Assembly: GCA_905331475.1 (NCBI GenBank)
Contig: CAJNYU010000001.1
Coordinates: 1-64,000, forward strand
DNA: 64,000 bases
Reading direction: 5' to 3'
From: Rotaria socialis
Taxonomy: Eukaryota > Rotifera > Eurotatoria > Philodinida > Philodinidae
Below, piece by piece: positions 13,451 to 23,979 of this stretch (within the stretch, counting starts at the first letter, position 1; every line of letters starts with the position of its first letter). The notes under the pieces are model-generated. The model did not search any database and had not been told where the DNA came from. It saw only the letters and a program-made list of their open reading frames with translations. The position numbers and the translations under genes are program-made.

Positions 13451-13930
13451 CTACTGTATAGTATGATTTGTTGGTTTTCGAGTACGACAATATCGAACAA
13501 TACATAATACAGTACCAAGCACAACGAATAAACCCGAAAGACTAACAGTACCAATCCATATATATCGTGATGTATATCCACCACAACGAGCTTTACGAAT
13601 AGAACATGATTTTGTTGATTGAGGTGATTCAAGTGTTAACATATAATCCCATGCATCATTAATAGTTTCAATACTAAGATCAACATCGCAATTTTGACAA
13701 TTGATTGTTTCATTTAAATAATGTTTTTCTGACTCGACATCAGTATTGTAACTAAAATAGGTAGCTAGTGGACTTTGACATTCATTTGATATTGAAATAT
13801 TAAAATGAATATAATCATCTGTACAAGTTGAACCAATGATGCATACGCGACAATTATCACATTGACTGTAAACAATACAACATGCAAATAGTAAAAGAAC
13901 TTTTATCATCGCTATGAAAAAATAATACAA
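13451..13930 (-). CDS. Orphan small type I membrane protein, cysteine-rich
   Basis: A single open frame of 159 codons. The N-terminus is a good signal peptide (IKVLLLFACCIVYSQC), and the second Met (residue 8) is an equally likely start. The ectodomain of about 100 residues has roughly ten cysteines, including CDNCRVC and CQNCDVD pairs, and three or more NxS/T sites. A transmembrane stretch follows near residues 124-147, with a short basic tail (YCRTRKPTNH). I recognise no family. The shape suggests a small surface protein. It stands alone, 170 bp from the 489 bp MITE, on the opposite strand to nothing recognisable. That it is translated is an inference from its ordered layout. Confidence 0.65.
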   Translation of the reverse strand: MYYFFIAMIKVLLLFACCIVYSQCDNCRVCIIGSTCTDDYIHFNISISNECQSPLATYFSYNTDVESEKHYLNETINCQNCDVDLSIETINDAWDYMLTLESPQSTKSCSIRKARCGGYTSRYIWIGTVSLSGLFVVLGTVLCIVRYCRTRKPTNHTIQ

Positions 13931-14624
13931 ATGTATCGTGACTTAGAGTATTTAGAAAGTTGTTTTGTTTTTTTGCTTCTTATCTTAACATGACAAAAAC
14001 ATATTTTGTGTCCTAGGCTATTTTGTATGCATAGTTTATTAAACAGCCATTGTATGATTATCACCATTATTATGATGATTCAAGTAGTAAAGATTTTAAA
14101 TTGAATAGTTCCCAGCAAGACAATCAATCGATACAAACTTACATCTTGTTTGACCGTTTCATTTTCACATTTTTTTACCAGAAAGAAAATATTTTTATCA
14201 GATAAGACTACCTAAGTACTTCCAATGAAGTATCGCACGAGATATGCAAAACGAAAATATGCGCATTTAAAAGCAAGGAGGAAAAAGTGCATTCCGAGCT
14301 ATTCAAATGACTAGGAATGGGTTGGAATGGCTTTCAATTAATCGCTCTGAATTAGTGTCTTGAAGTAGTTCAAACTATGCAAAAATTTTAAAATCCACTA
14401 GACACATGATTATCACTATTGTCGAAATGCTCTGACTAAAGGAAGCCTGTTGAAAATAGTATAACCGTTTCCAATATGTATCTGACTTTATTCGTCGTCA
14501 TCACATTATGTTGTTACTCACACACATGAACATTTGTCATATTCATAATTACAAGTAATTACTAACAACGAGAACCATCATTATGTTGATAGCATAATAT
14601 TTTAATAGAATCAATTCACGATGG

Positions 14625-15226
14625 AGCCTCCCAAACTGACCCCCACAGATTGCAATGGATTTTTGTTCATGGATACTGTACGATGTTCTCCAGTGAAAAT
14701 ATTGCACTATTTTCAGTGCGTAGTGCTTTCTTCAAAAGGTATACGCATTTTTCAAATTTTTTCCTTTTCTTTGAGTTATCAGAAAGTGAAATAAATAAAT
14801 TTTGATTTGAAAATTTGCTATCAAATAGACAGACTAAGCACTAAAACATTATGAAACTTTTAGCAATAGTATATGTTCTTTTAAATATATTCCTTCAAAA
14901 AACGTTCGATTGTCTAGTGTTTTTGAAAAAAGAGCCTATTCTTAAAAAAGTGAGTATATTTCGAAGAACATATTTCTTATTGCTAAAATTTTCATGGTGT
15001 CTTAGTGTTCAGTCGACCTATGTATTGAAAACATCTCTGAGCAAAATCTGATTATTTCACTTTCTGGTAGCTCAAAAAAACAGAAAATCTGCAAAATGAG
15101 CATAACTTTTCAATAAAGTGTTATCCATTCAAAGTCTTTTGGTATTTTTACTATAACATCGCGCAGTATCATGGACGAAAGTTCATTGGAATCCGTGGAG
15201 TTCACCTTGGAAAGCTCACTAGTCAG
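14625..15226. mobile_element. About 600 bp foldback element
   Basis: The left half is an imperfect inverted copy of the right half, centred near 14.92 kb. Matching landmarks include CAGAAAGTGAAATAA (14780) with TTATTTCACTTTCTG (15052-15066), and CCACAGATTGCAATGGA with its diverged inverse near 15.2 kb. The arms differ at many positions. The 66-codon open frame in the middle is a shadow of the repeat. Confidence 0.8.
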
Positions 15227-15790
15227 TACTTTCACAAATATGTACTTTTTCGATTTAATATGCATACATAGATATATTAGTTATTGTAAAGAGCAAAATG
15301 AACAAAGTGCCTAAAAAAATTGATTCCAAGCATAAAGGAAAACAGATAGTAAAGAATGCGACTGGTTGCTCAGCTAGGTGACTATTAAAATAATACTACT
15401 AAATGTATCTTTTTTTTCCGAATTAATTGAATACTATTGAAATTAAATTGAATGAAAAAATATTCATGTGACCAGTCTGTTTTATATGATTTTTCTCATC
15501 CTAGAAAGTTACTTCAATATTATAGAAAAATACTCATTCAGTAAGTACAAATGGGGATGATTTAGAATAATTCGGAATCACGGATATCGCAGGCTTTCAA
15601 GGTTACATGAGAACAAGACTTTCAATGACTTAGGCGATTGATCAGAAGATTCTTACAAAAATTAGTCAGAGTTAAGGAGAGTCCCTAATTTTTTGAAAAT
15701 TTGATCATCAAAACGACACAATCACTTTGTTCAAGAAAAACAAAATGTTTTTCGGGACCTAGGAATAAAATCCCTTCTGTACGTTTAGAA

Positions 15791-16108
15791 AAGGGTTGCG
15801 ACCTCTTCCGCTTTTTCACTTTTTTCCGCTTTTTTGTATAAAATATGTAGCATATCAAACATACGTACAGAATAATATTTTGATATTATTGAATCAATTC
15901 TTATTATTTACAAATACCGTGAGTCATCATTTTTTATGTTTTGAAACTTTGATGAAATAAAAAGGAATACAATAAATATGAAAAAATACCTAATATTCTT
16001 AGAAGCATTATAAATCTGCAACAATATAAGCTTCCACTTTTTTTTCGCTTTTTCTGTTTTTCTTTCCGCTATTTTTCGCTTTTTATACTTCGTTTGGTGG
16101 CAACCCTG
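15791..16108. mobile_element. hAT-type MITE with 8 bp target duplication
   Basis: This 318 bp element is bounded by perfect direct repeats GTTTAGAA at 15783-15790 and 16109-16116. Its ends read AAGGGTTGCGACC and, inverted, CAGGGTTGCCACC. An 8 bp duplication plus a CAGGG-like end is typical of hAT elements. Inside both ends are runs of CCGCTTTTT/TTCGCTTTTT units. With no open frame of its own it must have been moved by a transposase encoded elsewhere. Confidence 0.85.
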
Positions 16109-16639
16109 GTTTAGAATAAAGGTACTCCACATCTCAAATGAATGTTTTCCATTTCATCCATATTTTTTATGTGCTTGAATTCGGATAATGCGTAGTTTTC
16201 AATCAATGAAAATCTATTGATTTTCAATGATTAATACTACTACTTGTGAATATGCGTTAACTAAGTTTAACATTATGTAAATCGGCTTCAATGAAAAACT
16301 GTAACCTTTAGAAAATGGCATGGTTCTGAAGGCAGATATAGTAATTTATGAAAATAACACTACATGAGAGTAGGGGTGAATCATTTACATTAATTTAAAA
16401 TTAAGTTCAATATCATCAATTAACAACAAATTACAAGTATGAAGTGTTAAGAAGAAAAAACATCTTAAGTTTCATGTGAACTGAAATTACTTCAAAGTCT
16501 CATTAAGAAAAATTGTGCATCCCTATTTGAGAAAATTTTAGAATAACTAGGAATATATTGGAATGGTTGAGAATGGCTGGTGATGGCTAGGAATGGCAGG
16601 GAATGCCCGAATGAGCTTTTCCCCCTGGTTTGAAAGCGT

Positions 16640-17040
16640 TTAGAAGGTGTCATTATATAATCTCGTTGGAATTAGAATAGTATTTTAAACGTTGATATAA
16701 TAGTAAATTATCTATTGAATTAATTATCTGAAGAAATACCTTTACCATAACATCTGCGTATTGATAGATTGATTCAAGTTGTTTTGGTTTTGGTAGATTT
16801 AATGATAATATGTAAAGATAACTATTTTGAATATCGAATGATTGATCTGATTGAAATAATCAGTAAATTGTTTGCTTTTTTCACTATTGACACGAATATT
16901 TAAATCAGAAAGAATGCTCATTTGAACATTGAATAATCTTAGTCGATCATAGCGCTGGAATATATTAATTAATTCTTGTCCAGAATAAGATCGACAAGAA
17001 AAAATATGTATTGAATGTATCATCTTACCTAGAAAGTACA
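16640..17040 (-). pseudogene. Unidentified gene fragment in two reading frames
   Basis: On the minus strand about 17035-16845 reads well as protein (IFSCRSYSGQELINIFQRYD, then DLNIRVNSEKSKQFTDYFNQ). From about 16855 leftward the plausible protein is in another frame (QNSYLYILSLNLPKPKQLES, then IYQYADVMVKVFLQ), ending at a stop near 16650. The two parts meet without splice sites between them, so the simplest reading is one frameshift in a decayed gene, or the last exon of a gene with a local sequence error. I do not recognise the family. Its other exons were not found. Confidence 0.45.
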
Positions 17041-18107
17041 GTTTACATCAAACTAATCAATACAAAGATTGAGTTTATTTAGAAAATTCGTCCGGAAACT
17101 GATATCAATGCATATACCTACTTAGTTAATTGGCCATGAGTGATGCATAGCAGATTATTTCATAGTAAGAATAGATAGGTAAGTCACTTAGAAATGTCAT
17201 TAATTATCGTACGTTCATTGATGTTCCAATTTTTTTAGAACAACAAATATTACTTTATCTATGACCAATTCAATAATAGTAATAAACCAGTAGTCAAAAA
17301 ATATAAATTACTGAAAGTTAATTTAACTTGACAAATTTGCAAAAAATATCTATTTTAGTATTTGAATGATTGAATATCTTCAATCTAATGAGAAAAGGAC
17401 GCATCTCGATTACCTCGATATACGTGAATCACCATTACTCTCCTATTCATTGGTTTGTAAATGTTTAAGTTTGACTGACTATCTCCTCTGTTTGTTGCTT
17501 GAACGTCGCGTATGAATTTTTTCTTTTTACTTGTAAACACACATGAGACAAAAAAAACCCATAGAACTCTTCTGGTCTACATTTGTTAGGTTTACGTACA
17601 CATTTGATGGTTAAACTTTATTGAATTCTCATATCAGACAATTTTTAAGTTCTTCTGTGATTTGTTTTTTCTGAATTCAGTTGATATTTGAACATTCCCA
17701 ATATTTATTTATTTTCTGCTTTATATATAATTTCATGGGAAGAAAATTTTATTTTTTTTTAATAAATATCCACAATTAAAACAACAAATCATACAATGAA
17801 ATACATGCAATTTCTATACAACAAAAAACATCTGCGAGTATAACTATGTAGTTGAATAGAAAATGACTAATGCGTTGCAGTAAACTACGAAGACAACCGC
17901 TCGATTAAAAAGGATATGAAAATAAGAAGACGAAAGAAAATTCCTGATGAGAAAAAATGTCTCATACAGAAGAAGAAACTATTTTCGTGGAGACCAACTG
18001 ACAAGATATATAGATTAGTTTATCGCTAAATAATAAATGCATATACGATATTCGTTGAATTCAACTTTTAAAGTGCAAAGCAACCAAAAAAAATTGAATG
18101 AAAATCA
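17041..18107. other. Intergenic, nothing recognised
   Basis: AT-rich sequence downstream of the AF10-like gene. It should contain that gene's 3' UTR and polyadenylation site (several AATAAA-like words near 17760 and 18020 on the relevant strands). No element ends were seen. Confidence 0.4.
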
Positions 18108-20895
18108 TTATGGAAACGGTGGATATGAGCGTAAGATTGATCCATCAGAAGTTGATATTGAACTAGCTCCAGAAAAATTAGCGTAACCAAAATTCTATTC
18201 AAAAATATACTTGAAATTTTGTATTGATTCATAAATTGAATGACTTACCGAGATGTTCCATGTTGGTGCAAAAAGTTGTGGACCAGTATTTGTAAGAACT
18301 TGAGAGAGAAGTTCCAGACTAAGGTCATGACTGAGAGGTAACTGTTCATTTTTATTCACTATATATGGATGCATTGGTTGATAGGAAAACGATGAAGGAA
18401 CAATTAAGTTATTAGAAATAAATTCCATGTCAGAAGGAATGGTTTTACTTAATATAGTTTGATTTTCATGAATAGGTGATTTACTTCTGTTATGTACTTT
18501 TTGATTATTTATTGGAGGACTTGATGACTCATTTAATGTATTATTGATAGCTAGAGTTTCTGAAAGTTTTCGACGTAAATTAACATTGATGACGCGAAGA
18601 GAGTCTCGACGATGCTTAAGTTCATCAAATTGCTTCTTTAAAGAAGCATTTTCTGATTTAAATTGATATAAACACGATAGCAATGATGAAACATCTTGTG
18701 GCATGTTTTGTTGAAGAAGAAAATCACTTGTTGATTCCCATTCTTGTTCAAGAAATTCCTCTAGTGTTTGAGGTGGAAACGTTGGTTCGATTGGTTTTGA
18801 TGTTATTGAAGAGTTAATTAATGATGAGCCAGAGTTAACATTAGTATTGGTTTGATCATTCTTTGTTTGATGTTCCACAGTTTTCCGATGTTGTTCTACA
18901 GGTATTGAATGATTGGTGGTTTTCTTCGATTGAGATAAATGAGGTTTTTTTGATGGAGGGCGACCAACTGGTCTTGGGCCGTCTTCGCTTGAATTATGAC
19001 GTTTTCTATTTAGTTGTGTGTCTTTATTAAGATTGATGTTTTCGATTATTTGATAATCAATTTCATTTGCTTCAATTCTAAACACAAGATTTACATTTAT
19101 TTTATTCAGATTAAAAAAAAATGTTTGATTTTACTTGATTTTTGGAGTAAACGTTTCTTTCGTTGAAGAAATGTTATTATCTTTAGACGTATTACTTGTG
19201 TATATAGATAATGTTAATGATTGTTGACCATTATGGACATTCGATAGTATGGAATTAACAGTTGCTGAGTCTTTCCTAAATAATTAAAAGACTATATTAT
19301 AGAAACATGATGAATTAATTATTTAATAAATATATGAAAGAAAAACTTGTTCTTCTCAAAATATCTATTAGATAGTTCGATAGATTGAATTTTATTCTAA
19401 TTAATTTGAATTCATGTTATTGAGAATGTCTTGCTTTCTAGATGAAAAATCGAATAACAAAAAAAAAATAATAGTGTATCGACATCTTTTCTTCTGAGAG
19501 TAGTCAATAAATAACTAAAACTTTGTATACTTCAAATGTTAGTTTAGACAGAAACTCTCAGTTATTCGTAAGAGAAACTTGGAGTCTTCAATCGAACGGG
19601 TTCACAGTTCGTTAATCAATTGTATACAATTTAATGTCTCAATTAAATCTATATTAAAAGAAAAACCCTGTAGTTTCTCTTGAATATCACTTGCTATTTC
19701 TTAAGTTAACCTTGGACGACTCCAATACTCGGCACGAAAAGAAAATCTATCTATTAGAATAACATTGCGTGGTGCTAAAAGCAAATAATGTTCAATTATG
19801 CACCTGGTATATATTATCGATTGGTTTTGACTTGTTGGCAAACGAGAAATGTGTCCTTGCCGATGTAATTCAACAACGGGTGAAGTAGTATGTTGTAAAT
19901 TAACTTGTAATGAACTTTGACTAGTTTCGTTCTTCGATTTGCGATATCTCTCTGATGATGATGATGATGATAATGATCCATTAGTTCGAGTATGTGTATT
20001 ACTAGCACAATCAGATGATTTAAATGGAGTTTCTTTTTGTTTTGATTTCTAGATAAACAAATATCAACAAAAAGAACTAAAAAAAAACAAATTCATTTAC
20101 TTGATTTTTTTCAGAAGAATAATATTGAAATGAAGGTATTTGCCGGATAAATTTCTGAAAAATTAAAAACACATTATTTATTTATCACATAGCCATATAT
20201 TTATCACTTCTCTTACAGAAAATCTCGGCTGATGAGACTCACAATAAATTGGATATTGACAATTATTTTTTCTTATATCTTCATATAATAATCCAGCTTG
20301 TTGAGCACATGTGACATGAAATAATTGTGAACAATTTTTAACTGTACATTCACAACATGCACCTTTGCTTGCATCAGATTCTGAACGTCCATTTTTAATA
20401 CAAATTGAACATGTTTGCCCAAAACGTATTGATGGAATTTTAGAAAGTATAATTGGCTCCATAGTTTTATCATTGCCAAATGATACTTCAGGTATATAGA
20501 GTGCACATATAACATGAGCCCAATTTCCATCGGATGTTCGTTTCATGGCACCTTCTATCAATGGACATAAACGACATGGCTTAAAAAGCAAAATAAAATA
20601 AAATTTCATTAAGAATAAATAAATAAATAAAATTTTCGTACTGCGTGAAATTCTCCCAGTTCACATCGACGACAATACCAATTATCATCAGGTATCGATA
20701 CTATACCATAGCACGCTATTGAATAAATATAGAGATTATTTCCTATAAATAATGTTTTCTTCTTCTTCTTATCTTACCTGTGTGACAAGCAACTGTACAG
20801 TCTTTTCCATCGCAGTAAACAAGAGCATTATTTGAAAAACCTTGATCATCCGAACAAACACAACAACCACCAACTAAGTCTTCATGATTTGTCAT
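18108..20895 (-). CDS. MLLT10: AF10/AF17 (MLLT10/MLLT6) orthologue, DOT1L cofactor
   Basis: Eight exons on the minus strand: 20895-20778, 20715-20642, 20579-20217, 20154-20101, 20048-19804, 19275-19135, 19077-18249 and 18194-18108. All phases fit, for 636 residues. Residues about 8-185 are the PHD-zinc knuckle-extended PHD module (GGCCVCSDDQGF, then CRLCPLIEGAMKR and WAHVICALYIPEV), which in AF10 binds unmodified histone H3K27. A basic AT-hook-like GPRPVGRPPSKK lies near 366. Residues about 436-504 match the octapeptide-leucine zipper region (LEEFLEQEWESTSDFLLQQ) through which AF10 binds and stimulates the H3K79 methylase DOT1L. Human AF10 is about 1070 residues, so this form is compact, lacking most of the disordered middle. 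An in-frame stop just upstream makes ATG 20895 the likely start, unless a short 5' exon exists. Which of the two vertebrate paralogues is closer cannot be told; the symbol marks the family. Confidence 0.93.
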
Positions 20896-21790
20896 AGTTT
20901 CAGTTTGATTATATTCATATTTACAATTAAGATTATTTCCCGTGTCATTATCATCGCTATCAATTGACAATACTGTTTTAAAATCTTTAGTCAAATAGTA
21001 AGGGTATGATTAGTAGGCTGGTGAACAATGACTAAGCACTCGTTTCTAAAACTTGGATAATTCAACACACTTATGCATTGTGTAATACACACGCTTTCTG
21101 CATATTAAATCTAATTTAAATATAATGCATTTTCAATTTTATGATGTGAAAAAATACATATATTGAGTGAATCTTTTTTTTGTTTAAAAGACTCGTCATG
21201 GTTGACGTTACGCCATTCCCAACGTGTTGTGAAGAAGAATAAACTATCAGAAAGAATATCAATGTTTGTGACAGTTTCGTTCTTTTTCACATCGTTGAAT
21301 TTTTTCGAGAGTTTAATATAAATCTCTATACAAATATAATCTTCGATTTAATTTTTATATTATTAGTTTCCAAACAATTATATTTTGACTATTCTCTTAT
21401 CGCCAAAAAAAAACGGTTTACCAACGAGAGATGTATTCACCAAAAAGATGTTCTGATCTACAATTTTTGTGAGATTGAACATCAGGGTTCGTTTCTATAA
21501 CTTTGCGTGAAATTATAACGCTGTGAAACGAGAGATGAATAGAAATAAATTAGATCCAGTTTTAAATGAAACACAAATGAAAACCGTTATTGATTATCAT
21601 TTTTTTAAAATTACGTATAAATTGCAAAAGAAAGAAGACTGGTTGGTAAAAAGGAAATTACAGCTGTACCATCAGCAACAAAATCAGAGTACTTATCAAA
21701 TATCATGATTTATTTCAAGATAGAATAAACCACAAGGAATAACCTGCATAAATAATAAATAGTCATTCTATGTATCGCTACCATGCTAAT
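20896..21790. other. Intergenic, probable promoter of the AF10-like gene
   Basis: The open frame of the first AF10 exon runs back to about 21.0 kb but has no ATG there. A second part, 21523-21708, holds a 61-codon frame with no family resemblance. Nothing else recognised. Confidence 0.4.
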
Positions 21791-21965
21791 CCAGTAGAAT
21801 AATTCCGATCGTAGGATCCTATCGGTATCCGGGTGTGGAACCGACAATCGGAACCCCAGTGTCGGACTCGGTAGTAGGTACGTGATCAGGAATCTGATCG
21901 GATTTTGTCGGCGTGTCGGATCCCATGAGATCCGATAGGATTCACTGTCGGATTCATTCACCTGG
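21791..21965. mobile_element. GC-rich foldback with CCAG ends (175 bp)
   Basis: The ends read CCAGTAGAATAATTCCGATC and, inverted from the right, CCAGGTGAATGAATCCGACA. The arms stay alignable to the centre (ATCCTATCGG in both). Its composition stands out sharply from the AT-rich flanks, and CGGATC/CCGACA words recur. No target duplication was recognised. The long minus-strand frame crossing it (21710-22030) is a shadow of the element. Confidence 0.75.
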
Positions 21966-22361
21966 GAAGCCTTCTCAGTGACTGATACAAAATTAGCGAT
22001 ATCTATATTATTTTTTATCATTTCACTCACAATCCTTTTGCACCTTTCTTAGTTGGTGTTTTTTAGCTAGAAATAAATTAGAATCTTAATTCCTAGTGCA
22101 TGTGTATGTGCGAAGTATAGCTGAGAAACAAATCTCTGATACTAAGCCAATCGATTACACCAGACCACGGATCAGTAGAAACAAGAAGAAAAACACTTCG
22201 AACGAGACACTCAGCTGCTTTTTTTCATGACTGCTTATTCTAGAGGACGAACAATATTTTACTATTGGTTAACTAACTAAGACATGGTAAACCATGGTCG
22301 TACGATAATGTGGAGACCATCTATCAATATTATGTTTTATTTCTTGTTTTGAGTTATCTAG

Positions 22362-23979
22362 ATGGGCATATATTACAGTTTAACATCAATATTTTCCTCA
22401 ACAGCAGAAACAAATCATATTAATGTACAGTCAAATTCTAAAACGAAGAAACGACGACGACGCCGTCATAAACAGAACCATTTATTAAATCGATTTTTTT
22501 TGGGTTCAAAGCATTTTTTTATAAATACACAACCACATACATGTCTTTTCAATGATTATTACTATTTCAATTCAAGAAAATATGAGTTAAATCCGGTACA
22601 TCTACAAGTTTCATTACCTGAAACGAATCAATCATCGATTATACGACCAGTACAATGTACTATAGCCATAAGAAGAGATTCACTTAAATTAGTTCATTGT
22701 TACGATGATTACTATTCAATCGACTTTATTTTCGATGTTGATCGCCCTGTACAAATCTTCAGTATGTTCATCACTTCATTATTTATTTATTTATTTAATT
22801 CATTCCTTTTTTATTTTAAGTCTATTTCATGGCTCATGAAGTATATACAAATAATAATGCATCATTATCGTATGTTACTTGTAAAAAATCAAGTAATTTA
22901 CATACATTTAAACAATATTATGTATTTGATCGACCTGCTGGACACGGGCAAATATTTTCATCAATACCAAATGACATTCGTTTACCTTTATCGGTACTAA
23001 ATGAAAATCATCATAACTGTACAATAAAAACTCATGTATATCCAATAGTTATTGTTTGCCGTGAAATAAATTCTCGGCTAAATAAGTACGAAACAAATCT
23101 TTATATTGATTATAGAATTCATTATTTTATTTTCATAGAAGCCCATCAACAATTTGTGGTACAGCAATAAATGAGCATACAACTGCTACTTTAGCATCCT
23201 TTCCAACATTTGATCAATATCATATTGTATTAGCAACAATAAAACTTCGATTAAATGAACCGGTATCAGCAATTACTTCTGATCGTGTAACAATTGTTTT
23301 ACTTAATCAACAACATATTTATAATGGTATTGTTTTTAAATTATTTGAAATCTATAGTATTGAAAATCATCCATCAAAATTAGCCAAAACTAATAATGAT
23401 AAAAGAAAAGTTGCGCAAGGCGATCAACCATTAATTAAAGTTGTTCAAACATCAAAATTTCATGAAAATGAGCCATTTCTAGATCGGTAAAAATTCAAAA
23501 ACAAAAGAATAATAATAATAATAATTTGAATTTATTTATTTTTCTGTAGAAAAAATGAAATCGATGTAATTAAAAAATCTTCATCGGATTTTGATTTAGT
23601 TTCAAATAATACACATGAAAGTACTTGTGTAATCTGTTTAACTGATACGCGTAATGTGCTGTTGCTTCCATGCCGACATTTATGTATATGCGGATCATGC
23701 GCGGAAAATTTGAAATTTCAATCAGCTAACTGTCCCATATGCCGTGTTCCTTTCCGTGCACTACTACAATTGAATGCATTGCGTCGTCGAAAACATTTTT
23801 TAATTAATCATCAATATAGCGATGATGAAGATGAATTAATGTATGAGAGTGTTTCTTTAATAGATGCACTCAATTTAGCGACATCGACAACGAAACAAAA
23901 TCATAAAACTGACTGTAATATTAAACATAGCATAACAACTAATGATATCAAGTATTTTTGCAGTGAACATGCAGTTTAA
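22362..23979 (+). CDS. MGRN1: Mahogunin-type RING E3 ubiquitin ligase (MGRN1/RNF157)
   Basis: Four exons: 22362-22761, 22821-23085, 23139-23486 and 23550-23979. Phases fit, for 480 residues (human MGRN1 about 550). It starts MG, keeping the glycine that is N-myristoylated in the family, followed by a basic patch. The substrate-binding DAR2-type region is recognisable (IRRDSLKLVHCYDD, then FDVDRPVQIF). The RING finger spans residues about 364-402: CVIC, CRHLCICGSC and CPIC in the family's spacing, then PFRALLQL. MGRN1 ubiquitinates targets such as TSG101 and melanocortin receptors. The vertebrate PSAP motif that binds TSG101 is absent here, so that partner may not be conserved. A splice-acceptor-like TATCTAG directly precedes the ATG, which suggests a 5' UTR intron or spliced-leader addition. 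RNF157 is the alternative paralogue name. Confidence 0.94.

Larger units (their letters stand above)
14274..16628. mobile_element. Possible 2.35 kb hAT-like element with two elements nested in it
   Basis: The outer ends form an inverted repeat: CAAGGAGGAAAAAGTGCATTC at the left, and the inverse of CCAGGGGGAAAAGCTCATTC at the right. Just outside lie TTTAAAAG (14266-14273) and TTTGAAAG (16629-16636), an 8 bp target duplication with one mismatch, which is the hAT length. Inside both ends is a similar GGAATGG-rich stretch. No transposase was seen, so it would be non-autonomous. It would hold the foldback at 14.6-15.2 kb and the MITE at 15.8-16.1 kb as later insertions. The one mismatch and the short ends keep confidence moderate. 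Confidence 0.5.

Noticed and set aside
21710-22030. 106-codon minus-strand frame
   Set aside because: Its middle is the GC-rich foldback at 21.79-21.97 kb; the rest has no similarity to any family.
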